DNA of 41,370 nt, taken from the NCBI GenBank assembly GCA_021300455.1, contig JAJTDP010000018.1, forward strand, positions 1-41,370. Reading direction: 5' to 3'. The stretch is from Sediminibacterium sp. (GTDB lineage Bacteria; Bacteroidota; Bacteroidia; Chitinophagales; Chitinophagaceae). Numbering within the stretch: position 1 is the first letter of the stretch; every line of letters begins with the position of its first letter. The notes beneath the pieces are model-generated. The model had not been told where the DNA came from, did not search any database, and was given only the letters and a program-made list of their open reading frames with translations. A program made the position numbers and the translations under genes. This document shows positions 34,601-41,370 of this stretch, piece by piece.

Positions 34601-34772
34601 GACGTACATCAATAAAGTGAAGCCAAGGTTAAGTTCGGAAATTATATCATTTGTACCCTCCAAACAATATGAAATATACTTATTAAGTAAGTCCAATTTA
34701 CTGCTCATAAAAGACGAAGCCGATTTAAAACAATATCAGCAGTATATGTTTAAAAATATTTATAAACCTTAA
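31662..34772 (+). CDS. TPR protein, SprE/PorW-like (type IX secretion accessory)
   Basis: A 1036-residue exported protein. The signal peptide is residues about 12-31, ending LQANA before QSS. The N-terminal part (TLGRRAYQNTVSQFNFLFNAEEELNANILKARNEYLDDYTTLISFYDYDL) and the multiple TPR repeats between about 200 and 560 and again near 700-860 (for example WVDDAYLLLAKAYLFHKDFDTAGSIL) match SprE/PorW. So does the C-terminal EQYYIAFATQKV and the closing QYQQYMFKNIY. In other species this protein is an outer-membrane lipoprotein needed for T9SS. Here there is no lipobox cysteine. The neighbour PBP1A follows after 11 bp. PorQ downstream supports a T9SS-related role. Confidence 0.65.
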   Translation: MQHQKAPYKFSTNWFWAICILSQFCLQANAQSSIKKTQDSPAQKTDSSRSLLDINNSKLIKKANSILDSTQKKANDFIFNKFNKLKGAANDKANKIVGKVIPQEIEKPLPYERLLNTKYTLGRRAYQNTVSQFNFLFNAEEELNANILKARNEYLDDYTTLISFYDYDLSTIAKNSIDSIIYRCNANIVLHDLRSNWVDDAYLLLAKAYLFHKDFDTAGSILQFINYSFDDKEDGMDLPIGSNLRNTKGKFSIATAENNRFFENLNVRNESMIWQARNYIEKEEWNEGISLLQLLEADAIFPKRLYPFLNEQLAYGYYQMEMYDKAAAALEKGIDNAPDDAAKTRWYYLIGQLWQKADRWDKAYPWFKKANQNAVNPIVSVYAKISMISYDAKNANNAWEELAYSLEKMTKKDKYKPYTDIIYFEMAKLAIQNNVYSKANDWLIQSIKKNRTNLRQKQKAFELLGDINYSNNQYSIATRAYDSLNTVLKTNPNYETIQARKKWLSTISINEKIVEAQDTLQYIYQLNPSNQEAYFDQWQKSIKIKNESLKDIFLDKIPSSNYSIETPIRSNLSSIDNNSSFYFDNKAVIAQGKQNFTQKWGQRPNVDSWRRKASLMNAPSSNQDVSSTGFQNINSNDSLQKMSLSKDEKGDEKLDKKGNGYAMIIDGSSYYKSKQDWNKAALTNAQTFLLELNDFERAYPLYLKVIANDIDSSTTERALLDLASHYLHENVNEKSDSIIRIVENRFPKGFYVTKKKESSLKKKRDADLLNDYKEAYFLSQIGNWETLAALSNQLNADLRRTKWNTPFKFIQVKMYAQQRMDSAAIVLLDSIILQNTNEKIKDRSKNILEELKNRKQTESYLTNLNISKEMLDTSALVITAAIPIENASIVKKVPNVISAEKTAAPIIAPLPFTNDSSEQYYIAFATQKVSAAFVKEMQTAFTYLNNDEFIKQKLNVTYVQFNENSYIVWIGPFVNNLDAKTYINKVKPRLSSEIISFVPSKQYEIYLLSKSNLLLIKDEADLKQYQQYMFKNIYKP

Positions 34773-34783
34773 TTAAAATAGTA

Positions 34784-37225
34784 GTGAGTCAAGATTCAAA
34801 AAAACCTAAGAATTGGGTACGCCTTTTTTGGAAATACTATTTTATTTCTGCTGGCGTATTTTTATTATTTATTTTGATGTTGAACTTCGGTTGGATTGGC
34901 GATATGCCCGACTTAGATGATATTGAAAACCCTACAGCCTCCTTAGCAAGCCAAGTGTATGCACAAGATGGTACACCGATGGGTAAGTTTTATTTGGAGG
35001 ACCGTATTACTGTTAAGTATAGAGATATTAGCCCCTATTTGCTTCAAGCATTAGTGGCTACAGAAGATAAAAGATTTTATGACCACTATGGAGTCGATGG
35101 AGAAGGTCTTATAAGAGCCATTGCCTTTTTAGGTAGCCAAGGTGGCGCCTCTACTATTACCATGCAAACGGCTAAAAATTTATTTACCGATAACTGGGGC
35201 ACTAAAAACAAATTACTTCGTGTTATTCAAAAAATAAAAGAAAGTATTATTGCCATTAAACTTGAACGCAATTTTACCAAGCAAGAAATTATCACCCTTT
35301 ATTTAAATACCGTTCCCTTTAGTGAAAATGTATTTGGTGTAAGCAATGCTTCTAGAACCTTTTTTCAAAAAGAACCGGACCGCTTAACCGTGGAAGAAGC
35401 GGCTTTATTAATAGGCATGATAAACGCACCAACTAAATACAATCCTAATAGAAATCCAAAGTTGGCCTTAGAAAGAAGAAACTTAGTAATTAGCAGAATG
35501 GCAGGCCAAAAATATATTAGCCAAGACCAGGCAGATGAACTTAGAAATTTACCCATTGCCACTAATTTTAAAAAGCTAGATCAAAACAATGGCCTTGGCC
35601 CCTATTTCAGAATGACTTTAGGTGAGTACATGAAAAAATGGTGCAAAGAGCATAAAAAAAATAATGGCGACCCTTACGATTTATACCGAGATGGATTAAA
35701 AATTTATACTACCATTAATCCTAGAATGCAATTGTATGCAGAACAAGCAGTAGCCCAGCACATGTCCTATTTACAAAAACAATTCAATCAACAAGCCAAT
35801 ATAAAATCGGGTACTATTTGGAAAGAGTTTAGCGCCCAACTAGAACTTGCGGTGAAACAAACCGACAGATGGAAGAATTTGAAAAAAGAAGACATGGAAG
35901 AAGAAGCTATTAGAAAAACTTTCAACGAGCCTTTACCTATGCGCATTTTTGCTTGGAATAAAAACCGTTTTATTGATACCGTCATGACCCCTTATGATTC
36001 TTTAAAATATCATAAGCAAACATTACAAACCGGATTTTTAGCAGTGGACCCTTTCACTGGAGAAGTGAAAGCCTGGGTAGGTGGTGTAGATTTTAAAACA
36101 TTCAAATACGATCACGTTAATATAAATACAAAAAGACAAGTGGGTTCAACCATTAAACCTTTGTTGTATTCATTAGCCATTGAAGAGGCTGGCTTCACAC
36201 CCAATACTATTGTACAAGACGTACAACAAAATTTTGACGGATATGGCATGGTGCCTAATACCCCTAAAACCTGTACTTTCCAGTCTATTCCGATGGCACA
36301 GGCTTTAGCGGAATCTAGAAACTGTTCCTCAGCCTTTATCATGAAACAAATTAATGGCAATAGCAACGAAGCTGCTAAACAATTTGTGGAGTACTTGAAG
36401 AAGTGCAATATTAAATCCGATATACAACCCTATCCTTCTATTGCTTTAGGTGCTGTTGAAATTTCACTCTTTGAAATGGTACAAGCCTATACCATGTTCC
36501 CAGGAGCAGGTTATAATGCACAGCCTTTTTTTATCAATAGAATTGAAGATAAAAACGGTAATGTACTTGAAAGCTATTCTCCTCAAAGAAGAAAAGTGAT
36601 TAAAGAAGAAACGGCGTATTCTGTTGTAAGTATGATGCAAGGAGTAATACAGAAAGGAACGGGAAGAAGCATGTATTCTTATGCTGTTCCAACGCAGTCT
36701 ATTGCAGGTAAAACAGGTACCACCAATGACAATAGCGATTTATGGTTTATGGGTTATACCCCACAATTATTAGCAGGCGCTTGGGTGGGATGTGACGACC
36801 GATATATAAGATTCTCAGATAATTATTTTGGACAAGGAGCACACGCTTCTTTACCTATTTGGGCGAGTTTTATGAGTAAGGTAGCCGCAGACCCTGCATG
36901 TAATTTAGATGCGAATGCAAGCTTTGAAAGACCATCGAGTATGCTTAACGACTTTAATATAGATTTCATTTCAAAAGATAGCACAGGTTTAGAAGGTATA
37001 GATGATATTATTAATGCAGAAGATATAAAAGCTGAATCGGATTATACTATTCCAGATGCTGAAATTGCTAGCCCTGTCAAAAATAATTTGCCTGTAAAAA
37101 ATAGTGCGCCTAATAAAACTACGCCTCCTATAAAAAATAATTCGAAGGATACAAAAACTAAAGATACAAAGGCCAATAAAGAAGGGGCAAAACCAAAAGC
37201 TATCTTTCCTCCAAAAAAGAATTAA
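34784..37225 (+). CDS. class A penicillin-binding protein 1A (transglycosylase/transpeptidase)
   Basis: Bifunctional peptidoglycan synthase of 813 residues. One membrane helix at 20-37 anchors it. The GT51 domain has catalytic Glu94 in VATEDKRFYDHYG, then GGASTITMQTAKNLF and IKLERNFTKQEIITLYLN. The transpeptidase has Ser455-x-x-Lys458 in VGSTIKPLLYS, SRN at the SxN position and KTGTTND. The C-terminus (about 770-813) is rich in Lys, Pro and Thr (KNNSKDTKTKDTKANKEG) and probably disordered. The start is a GTG, 11 bp after the SprE-like stop, so the genes are probably cotranscribed. The stop TAA at 37223-37225 overlaps the convergent PorQ stop in the palindrome TTAA. Confidence 0.96.
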   Translation: MSQDSKKPKNWVRLFWKYYFISAGVFLLFILMLNFGWIGDMPDLDDIENPTASLASQVYAQDGTPMGKFYLEDRITVKYRDISPYLLQALVATEDKRFYDHYGVDGEGLIRAIAFLGSQGGASTITMQTAKNLFTDNWGTKNKLLRVIQKIKESIIAIKLERNFTKQEIITLYLNTVPFSENVFGVSNASRTFFQKEPDRLTVEEAALLIGMINAPTKYNPNRNPKLALERRNLVISRMAGQKYISQDQADELRNLPIATNFKKLDQNNGLGPYFRMTLGEYMKKWCKEHKKNNGDPYDLYRDGLKIYTTINPRMQLYAEQAVAQHMSYLQKQFNQQANIKSGTIWKEFSAQLELAVKQTDRWKNLKKEDMEEEAIRKTFNEPLPMRIFAWNKNRFIDTVMTPYDSLKYHKQTLQTGFLAVDPFTGEVKAWVGGVDFKTFKYDHVNINTKRQVGSTIKPLLYSLAIEEAGFTPNTIVQDVQQNFDGYGMVPNTPKTCTFQSIPMAQALAESRNCSSAFIMKQINGNSNEAAKQFVEYLKKCNIKSDIQPYPSIALGAVEISLFEMVQAYTMFPGAGYNAQPFFINRIEDKNGNVLESYSPQRRKVIKEETAYSVVSMMQGVIQKGTGRSMYSYAVPTQSIAGKTGTTNDNSDLWFMGYTPQLLAGAWVGCDDRYIRFSDNYFGQGAHASLPIWASFMSKVAADPACNLDANASFERPSSMLNDFNIDFISKDSTGLEGIDDIINAEDIKAESDYTIPDAEIASPVKNNLPVKNSAPNKTTPPIKNNSKDTKTKDTKANKEGAKPKAIFPPKKN

Positions 37226-38262
37226 CGCGTATTTTTCAAGGAATAAAAAATAGAAAAATGGTGGTATAAATTTCTTTGGAAAAAAGCATTCCCATATTGT
37301 ATTGTAATACGAGGTAATTTAAAACCCAATCCTGTACTAAATCCATTAAACCAATTTTGTTGATTTTGAATATTCAAGTCGAAGCGTCGAATAAAATTAT
37401 AACCAAAATCAAGACTTACCTGTTCTCCTATATTTACCTCAGCACCCAATATTAAATGATTAAAAATATCTTGAGCAGTGGATGGCGTTTTATACCCTTC
37501 CGAAGTATAAAAACTAGGGTCGTAGAAGGTATTGTTCCAAATAGAAAGTCGCTGTGCTGTTAATGAAAATTCAAAAGGTGCACTTTCTAATTTTTTAGAA
37601 ACGCCCAAAATAATATTTAAAGGAAGTCTTTCTTTTTCTGTGTAAGAGCTAAGCTGTCCTCCCACATTATTGGCAAGTATACTTGCACGTAGTAATCTAT
37701 TGGATGAAGTATAGATCATAGACAGATCCATGGCTATCCCAGTAGATTTATACATACCATAATTGGACTGTATTAATTTAAGCGTGGCTCCAAGGTTTAT
37801 ATTTTTTTTAAATAAAGAAGCCATGGAAACTTGTGCCACATAATCGTTGGCTAAAAAATTACCCATCTCATTTCCCGATACATCGGTCATATTAATATTA
37901 CCATATCCCATATAATGTAGCCCCCAACCCATTACCCAATTTTTTTTAGGTAGATAATGCGCTCCACTAAAATCGTACTGCTGAATATTTGAAAAATAAG
38001 ACTTCACACTTAAATGAATAGTCTTATCCATGGAAGGATCTAATAAAGCAGGATTATACATAGCGAGTCCAATATCAGATCCAAGATGACTAATATTAAT
38101 ACCTCCTAAGGAACTTGCTTTAGCACTATAGGGTAAGTTTAAAAATTGATATACCTCATTGGCATTTGATCTCTGTGCACGCAAAGAAAGAGTACTTACA
38201 AAAAATGTAATGAATACAATAAAGCCTACTATATATTTTGATGCTAGGACCACCCTTCTCAT
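37222..38262 (-). CDS. porQ: type IX secretion system protein PorQ
   Basis: A 346-residue outer-membrane beta-barrel-like protein. Residues about 8-30 form a signal peptide (KYIVGFIVFITFFVSTLSLRA). The mature start VYQFLNLPYSAKASSLGGINISHLGSDIGLAMYNPALLDPS is the PorQ signature; YLPKKNWVMGWGLHYMGYGNINMTD and the rest fit the FadL/PorV-like barrel. PorQ is part of the attachment complex that works on cargo after passage through the T9SS outer-membrane channel; neither PorU, PorV nor PorZ is next to it. It shares its stop codon region with convergent PBP1A and lies 17 bp downstream of lon on the same strand. Confidence 0.87.
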   Translation of the reverse strand: MRRVVLASKYIVGFIVFITFFVSTLSLRAQRSNANEVYQFLNLPYSAKASSLGGINISHLGSDIGLAMYNPALLDPSMDKTIHLSVKSYFSNIQQYDFSGAHYLPKKNWVMGWGLHYMGYGNINMTDVSGNEMGNFLANDYVAQVSMASLFKKNINLGATLKLIQSNYGMYKSTGIAMDLSMIYTSSNRLLRASILANNVGGQLSSYTEKERLPLNIILGVSKKLESAPFEFSLTAQRLSIWNNTFYDPSFYTSEGYKTPSTAQDIFNHLILGAEVNIGEQVSLDFGYNFIRRFDLNIQNQQNWFNGFSTGLGFKLPRITIQYGNAFFQRNLYHHFSIFYSLKNTR

Positions 38263-38279
38263 AGAACAAAGCTAGGGTT

Positions 38280-40682
38280 TTAAACTAATGCTAAGTCAAG
38301 CACCTGCTGCATATTTTTTACATAATGAAACTGTAGTCCTTTAATAAAACTATGGTCAATTTCATTGATATCTTTTTCATTCTGCCAGCAAAGTATAATT
38401 TCTTTCATACCGGCTCTTTTAGCCGCTAATATTTTTTCTTTAATGCCCCCTACAGGTAATACCTGACCACGTAAGGTAATTTCACCGGTCATAGCTAAAT
38501 AAGGTTTTACTTTTCTACCTGTAAAAGCGGAAGTAAGTGCAGTAAGCATAGTGATACCTGCGCTAGGACCATCCTTAGGCACTGCCCCTTCTGGTACATG
38601 CACATGTATAGACTTCGTTGTAAATAAAATGGGGTCAACACCAATTTTCTTCGCATTGCTTTGTAAAAAAGTAAGGGCTGTGTCTACACTTTCTTTCATC
38701 ACATTACCTAGGTTACCAGTTAACTTTAAGCCCCCTTTACCTTCAGCAAGTAATACTTCAATAAATAAAATATCTCCACCCACATAAGTCCAAGCCAAAC
38801 CCACTGCCACCCCTGGCATATTTACTGTTTTATAAATTTCATTACTATACCTTGCCTGTCCTAATATTTTATGTAAATCGGTTTTAGTAACCGTTGGTTT
38901 CACCTTATGTTTATAGGCAAGTTCCTTGGCCTGATAACGCATAATAGAAGCCAGTTGTCTGTCTAATTCACGCACACCACTTTCTCTTGTATAATCTTCA
39001 ATTACTTTCTCTAGCACATTGTCAAGCACTTTGAAATTAATTTTATCTAGTCCATGCGCTTGTCTTTGCTTAGGCAGTAAATGTCTTTTAGCAATTTCAA
39101 TTTTTTCTTCTACTGCATAACCACTTAAGTCAATAATTTCTAAACGGTCTCTTAAGGCGGGTTGAATACGGCTAATATCATTGGCCGTTGCAATAAATAA
39201 GGTTTTACTTAAATCGTATTCCGATTCTAAATAATTATCATAAAAACTATGGTTCTGTTCTGGATCTAATACTTCTAATAAAGCAGAAGAAGGATCGCCT
39301 CTATGGTCGCTGCCTATTTTATCAATCTCATCTAATATCATGACTGGGTTAGAGGTCTTCACCTTACGCAGGCTTTGTACAATTCTTCCAGGCATGGCGC
39401 CAATATAGGTTTTACGGTGTCCTCTAATTTCACTTTCATCATGCAAGCCACCTAAACTTACTCTAATGTATTTTCTACCAATGGCATGCGCAATAGATTT
39501 ACCTAAAGAAGTTTTACCAATACCCGGAGGGCCTAAGAAACATAAAATAGGGCTTTTCATATCGCCTTTAATTTTAAGCACCGCTAGGTACTCTAAAATT
39601 CTATTTTTTATTTTACCCATACCGTAATGGTCGGCGTCTAATACTTTTTTAGCGTTCTTTAAATCATAGTTATCTGCTGTGTACTCTTCCCAAGGCAGGT
39701 CTAATAATAAATCTAAATGATTATACACCACTGAATAGTCGGGTGTGCTAGGGTGCATACGCTCCAATTTCTCCAACCCATTTTGAAATAATTTTTTAGC
39801 TCCTTCCGGCCACTTCTTCCCTTCTGCTTTCTTTTTCATCTCCGCTACTTCGCGCTCATTGGGGTCTCCGCCTAATTCATCCTTAATACTTTTTAATTGT
39901 TGTTGTAAAAAGTAATCACGTTGTTGCTTGTCAATTTCGGTGCGCGTTTTATTGGCCACCTTATTTTTTAATTCAACGAATTGTAATTCTTGTTGTAAAA
40001 ACTGAATTAATTTTTCAGCCCTAAGCGTAATATTATTTTGTTCTAATAAAGCTTGTTTATCATTTACCTCAACACTTAAATTACTACTTACAAAATTGAT
40101 AAGAAAAAGCGGGCTTTCAATGTTTTTTAAAATCATGGCTGCCTCCGATGGAAAATTAGGAGACAACTGAATAATTTGAGTAGCTAAGTCTTTTATATTG
40201 GATAAGTAGGCTTGAATATTTTGATTCTCTTTTTCTACTTTATCTTCTACCAATACTTTCACGCTTGCTTTGAAAAAAGGATCTTCTTCTTTCATCTCCA
40301 ATAGTTCAAATCGCTTTTTACCTTGAATAATAATAGTGGTACCTCCGTCTTGCATTTTAATCATTTTAATGATTTTTGCAACAGTACCTATTTGACATAA
40401 ATCGGCGGGTGTAGGATCTTCTATATTGCCATCCTTTTGAGAAACCACCCCAATTAATTTATCCTTATTATAAGAAGCCTTCACCGCTTGAATGCTTTTA
40501 TCTCTTCCTACCGTAATAGGAATGACTACGCCTGGAAACAGGACCGTATTACGCAACGGCAGAATGGGTAGTAAAGAATCAATCACCATTTCTGGCTCAT
40601 TCTCTTCCCCCTGCTCATTAAATGAAAATAAAGGTATAAACTCATTATCTTCTTCCCCCTTAAACAAAAACGTCTTATCCAC
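38280..40682 (-). CDS. lon: ATP-dependent protease Lon
   Basis: An 800-residue LonA hexameric AAA+ protease degrading misfolded and regulatory proteins in the cytoplasm. The N-terminal substrate domain begins LPILPLRNTVLFPGVVIPI. The Walker A box is GPPGIGKT at 384-391, Walker B VMILDEIDKIG near 447-457. The catalytic dyad is Ser707 in PKDGPSAGI and Lys750 in VGGIKEK. The acidic N-terminal extension (about 35 residues with EEDNEF and NEQGEENEPE) is typical of Bacteroidota Lon. Translation starts at GTG (40680-40682). It precedes porQ by 17 bp. No heat-shock element can be recognised. Confidence 0.97.
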   Translation of the reverse strand: MDKTFLFKGEEDNEFIPLFSFNEQGEENEPEMVIDSLLPILPLRNTVLFPGVVIPITVGRDKSIQAVKASYNKDKLIGVVSQKDGNIEDPTPADLCQIGTVAKIIKMIKMQDGGTTIIIQGKKRFELLEMKEEDPFFKASVKVLVEDKVEKENQNIQAYLSNIKDLATQIIQLSPNFPSEAAMILKNIESPLFLINFVSSNLSVEVNDKQALLEQNNITLRAEKLIQFLQQELQFVELKNKVANKTRTEIDKQQRDYFLQQQLKSIKDELGGDPNEREVAEMKKKAEGKKWPEGAKKLFQNGLEKLERMHPSTPDYSVVYNHLDLLLDLPWEEYTADNYDLKNAKKVLDADHYGMGKIKNRILEYLAVLKIKGDMKSPILCFLGPPGIGKTSLGKSIAHAIGRKYIRVSLGGLHDESEIRGHRKTYIGAMPGRIVQSLRKVKTSNPVMILDEIDKIGSDHRGDPSSALLEVLDPEQNHSFYDNYLESEYDLSKTLFIATANDISRIQPALRDRLEIIDLSGYAVEEKIEIAKRHLLPKQRQAHGLDKINFKVLDNVLEKVIEDYTRESGVRELDRQLASIMRYQAKELAYKHKVKPTVTKTDLHKILGQARYSNEIYKTVNMPGVAVGLAWTYVGGDILFIEVLLAEGKGGLKLTGNLGNVMKESVDTALTFLQSNAKKIGVDPILFTTKSIHVHVPEGAVPKDGPSAGITMLTALTSAFTGRKVKPYLAMTGEITLRGQVLPVGGIKEKILAAKRAGMKEIILCWQNEKDINEIDHSFIKGLQFHYVKNMQQVLDLALV

Positions 40683-40827
40683 TCTCTATACAATTTAAAT
40701 TAAAGTCAAAATGACATACCAGCATAGCATAGCATTGATTTACCATTGATATACTAAGGCATACCCTAATAAGGCAATATTAATGCCAAAAACCCATAAT
40801 TGATGATGGATGCAGAAATCCCTAAAA

Positions 40828-40859
40828 TAAAAAATCCTCCCCGATATAATCGGGAAGGA
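40828..40859 (-). terminator. intrinsic terminator of the small lipoprotein gene
   Basis: On the minus strand TCCTTCCCGAT pairs with ATCGGGGAGGA (11 bp, one G-T pair) around a 3-nt loop (40835-40859), followed by six T. It lies 36 bp past the lipoprotein stop. Confidence 0.85.
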
Positions 40860-40894
40860 CCTTCTTGCAAGAAGTTATTTATAAACTTCTGAAA

Positions 40895-41062
40895 TTACTT
40901 TGCTTTTACTGTAGTATCCATAGCAGCAGGAGCAGCAGTATCAACAGTTGCAGCAGCAGCTGTATCAACAGTTGCAACAGCAGTGTCAGTTTTTGCTTCA
41001 GTAGAAGCACCACCACAAGCAGCTAGTGCAGCGATAGCGAAAATTGCGATAACTTTTTTCAT
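40895..41062 (-). CDS. very small Ala/Thr-rich lipoprotein
   Basis: A 55-residue exported lipoprotein. I start at the ATG 41060-41062 (MKKVIAIFAIAALAACGG), which gives a classical signal with lipobox LAAC (Cys at residue 16); the longer open frame to 41128 adds a non-signal N-terminus. The mature part is low-complexity: Asp-Thr-Ala repeats such as TVDTAAAA and TVDTAAPA, about eight residues per unit. In DNA the unit GTATCAACAGTTGCA recurs at 40938 and 40962 (24 bp apart). No function is known. It has its own terminator and promoter-like boxes upstream, so it is expressed alone. The short length and simple composition make homology weak. Confidence 0.75.
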   Translation of the reverse strand: MKKVIAIFAIAALAACGGASTEAKTDTAVATVDTAAAATVDTAAPAAMDTTVKAK

Positions 41063-41097
41063 TTTGGTTTTTTTTAAGTTTTGTAAAAATACGTTGA

Positions 41098-41129
41098 CGA
41101 AGATAGCCATACACCTCAAATATGCCAAA
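41098..41129 (-). promoter_or_regulatory. possible promoter of the small lipoprotein
   Basis: On the minus strand TTTG (41126-41129) lies 20 nt before TATCTTCG (41098-41105), a one-mismatch match to the -7 box TAnnTTTG. This is the expected Bacteroidota spacing. The start codon follows about 35 nt downstream. Confidence 0.42.
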
Positions 41130-41173
41130 TTTTAACATTAAATTATTCTTAACAGTAGTATTTCGACTAAATT

Positions 41174-41370
41174 CTACTTTTTTCTGAAATAGACCCTAAT
41201 GGGCACCCCTGTAAACTTGAAGTTGGCTCTTAGCTGATTTTCAAGGTAGTTACGATAAGGAACCTTAATGTCATCCGGGAAATTGGTAAAAAAGGCAAAA
41301 CTAGGCACCCTAGTGGGTAACTGAGATACGAACTTAATCTTAATCACATGGCCTCTAACAACCGGGGCCT
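41174..41370 (-). CDS. der: GTPase Der (EngA), C-terminal end, cut by the window edge
   Basis: Only the last 65 codons are inside the window; the gene continues past base 41370. The visible part is the C-terminal KH-like domain of the double GTPase Der, a factor for 50S ribosome assembly. It reads VIKIKFVSQLPTRVPSFAFF and then NFPDDIKVPYRNYLENQLR, ending FTGVPIRVYFRKK, which is the standard Der tail. Both GTPase domains lie outside. It is followed on the same strand by the small lipoprotein gene with a gap of about 110 bp, which holds the promoter-like boxes. Confidence 0.95.
   Translation of the reverse strand, partial: APVVRGHVIKIKFVSQLPTRVPSFAFFTNFPDDIKVPYRNYLENQLRANFKFTGVPIRVYFRKK

Noticed and set aside
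40744..40831. Short hydrophobic reading frames on the minus strand between the lipoprotein and lon
   Set aside because: Two frames look membrane-like (for example FGINIALLGYALVYQW) but neither has a start codon with a plausible ribosome site, and both lie directly after the terminator.
41063..41128. Longer start of the small lipoprotein at 41128
   Set aside because: It would bury the signal peptide and lipobox behind 22 residues, and the promoter-like boxes would lie inside the coding region.
1..41370. Mobile element, defence island or phage remnant
   Set aside because: I found no transposase, integrase, restriction, toxin-antitoxin or phage genes; composition and gene density are even across the window.

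Overview
The window is about 41 kb of AT-rich, tightly packed chromosome from a member of the Bacteroidota, most likely Chitinophagaceae or a close relative. Lineage-typical evidence includes a PorQ homologue and a SprE/PorW-like TPR protein (both linked to the type IX secretion system), a broken DUF4270 lipoprotein gene, a GSCFA protein, a signal peptidase I with an extra N-terminal membrane domain, an AtpZ/AtpI pair, a TonB-dependent receptor with a carboxypeptidase-regulatory-like N-terminus, and TAnnTTTG promoter-like boxes. There is no tRNA, rRNA, transposase, integrase, phage or CRISPR array. The content is mainly housekeeping.

Layout. 1-6.4 kb: 3' part of an alpha/beta hydrolase, topA (split by a frameshift), a convergent fatty-acid desaturase, a SirB1-like protein, csaA and ogt. 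6.4-12.6 kb, minus strand: cdd, lepB, pdhB and a large TonB-dependent receptor. 12.7-13.6 kb: purC, followed by a long imperfect hairpin between purC and trhO. 13.8-24 kb, minus strand: trhO, a small membrane protein, a penicillin acylase, a GSCFA protein, rlmB, a Nudix hydrolase, metK, the frameshifted DUF4270 lipoprotein and a GT5-domain glycogen-synthase-like protein. 24-27.7 kb, plus strand: a flippase-like membrane protein, rfaE2, an ALDH7-type dehydrogenase and a DinB-fold protein, ending in a twin-terminator structure. 27.8-31.6 kb: YceI, sucC, a SprT-like protein and a three-gene AtpI/AtpZ/M23-N-terminus cluster. 31.7-38.3 kb: the SprE/PorW-like protein, a class A penicillin-binding protein and convergent porQ. 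38.3-41.4 kb: lon, a tiny Ala/Thr-rich lipoprotein and the 3' end of der.

Functional themes. Envelope biogenesis and export stand out (lepB, PBP1A, PorQ, SprE-like, TonB receptor, DUF4270, YceI, GSCFA, desaturase, rfaE2). The rest is central metabolism and cofactor supply (pdhB, sucC, purC, metK, cdd), RNA modification (trhO, rlmB), DNA topology and repair (topA, ogt) and proteostasis (lon, csaA). Genes are closely spaced, and three convergent pairs overlap at their stop codons.

The strongest unusual signals are non-coding or gene-structure anomalies rather than a new multi-gene system. (1) A 34-bp duplication inside topA has copies that differ mostly at synonymous sites and breaks the frame; this looks like a join of two sequence variants. 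(2) A one-base frameshift splits the DUF4270 gene. (3) A roughly 196-bp imperfect hairpin fills the purC-trhO gap and includes the purC stop codon. (4) Two identical 30-bp terminator hairpins flank a third hairpin between DinB and YceI.
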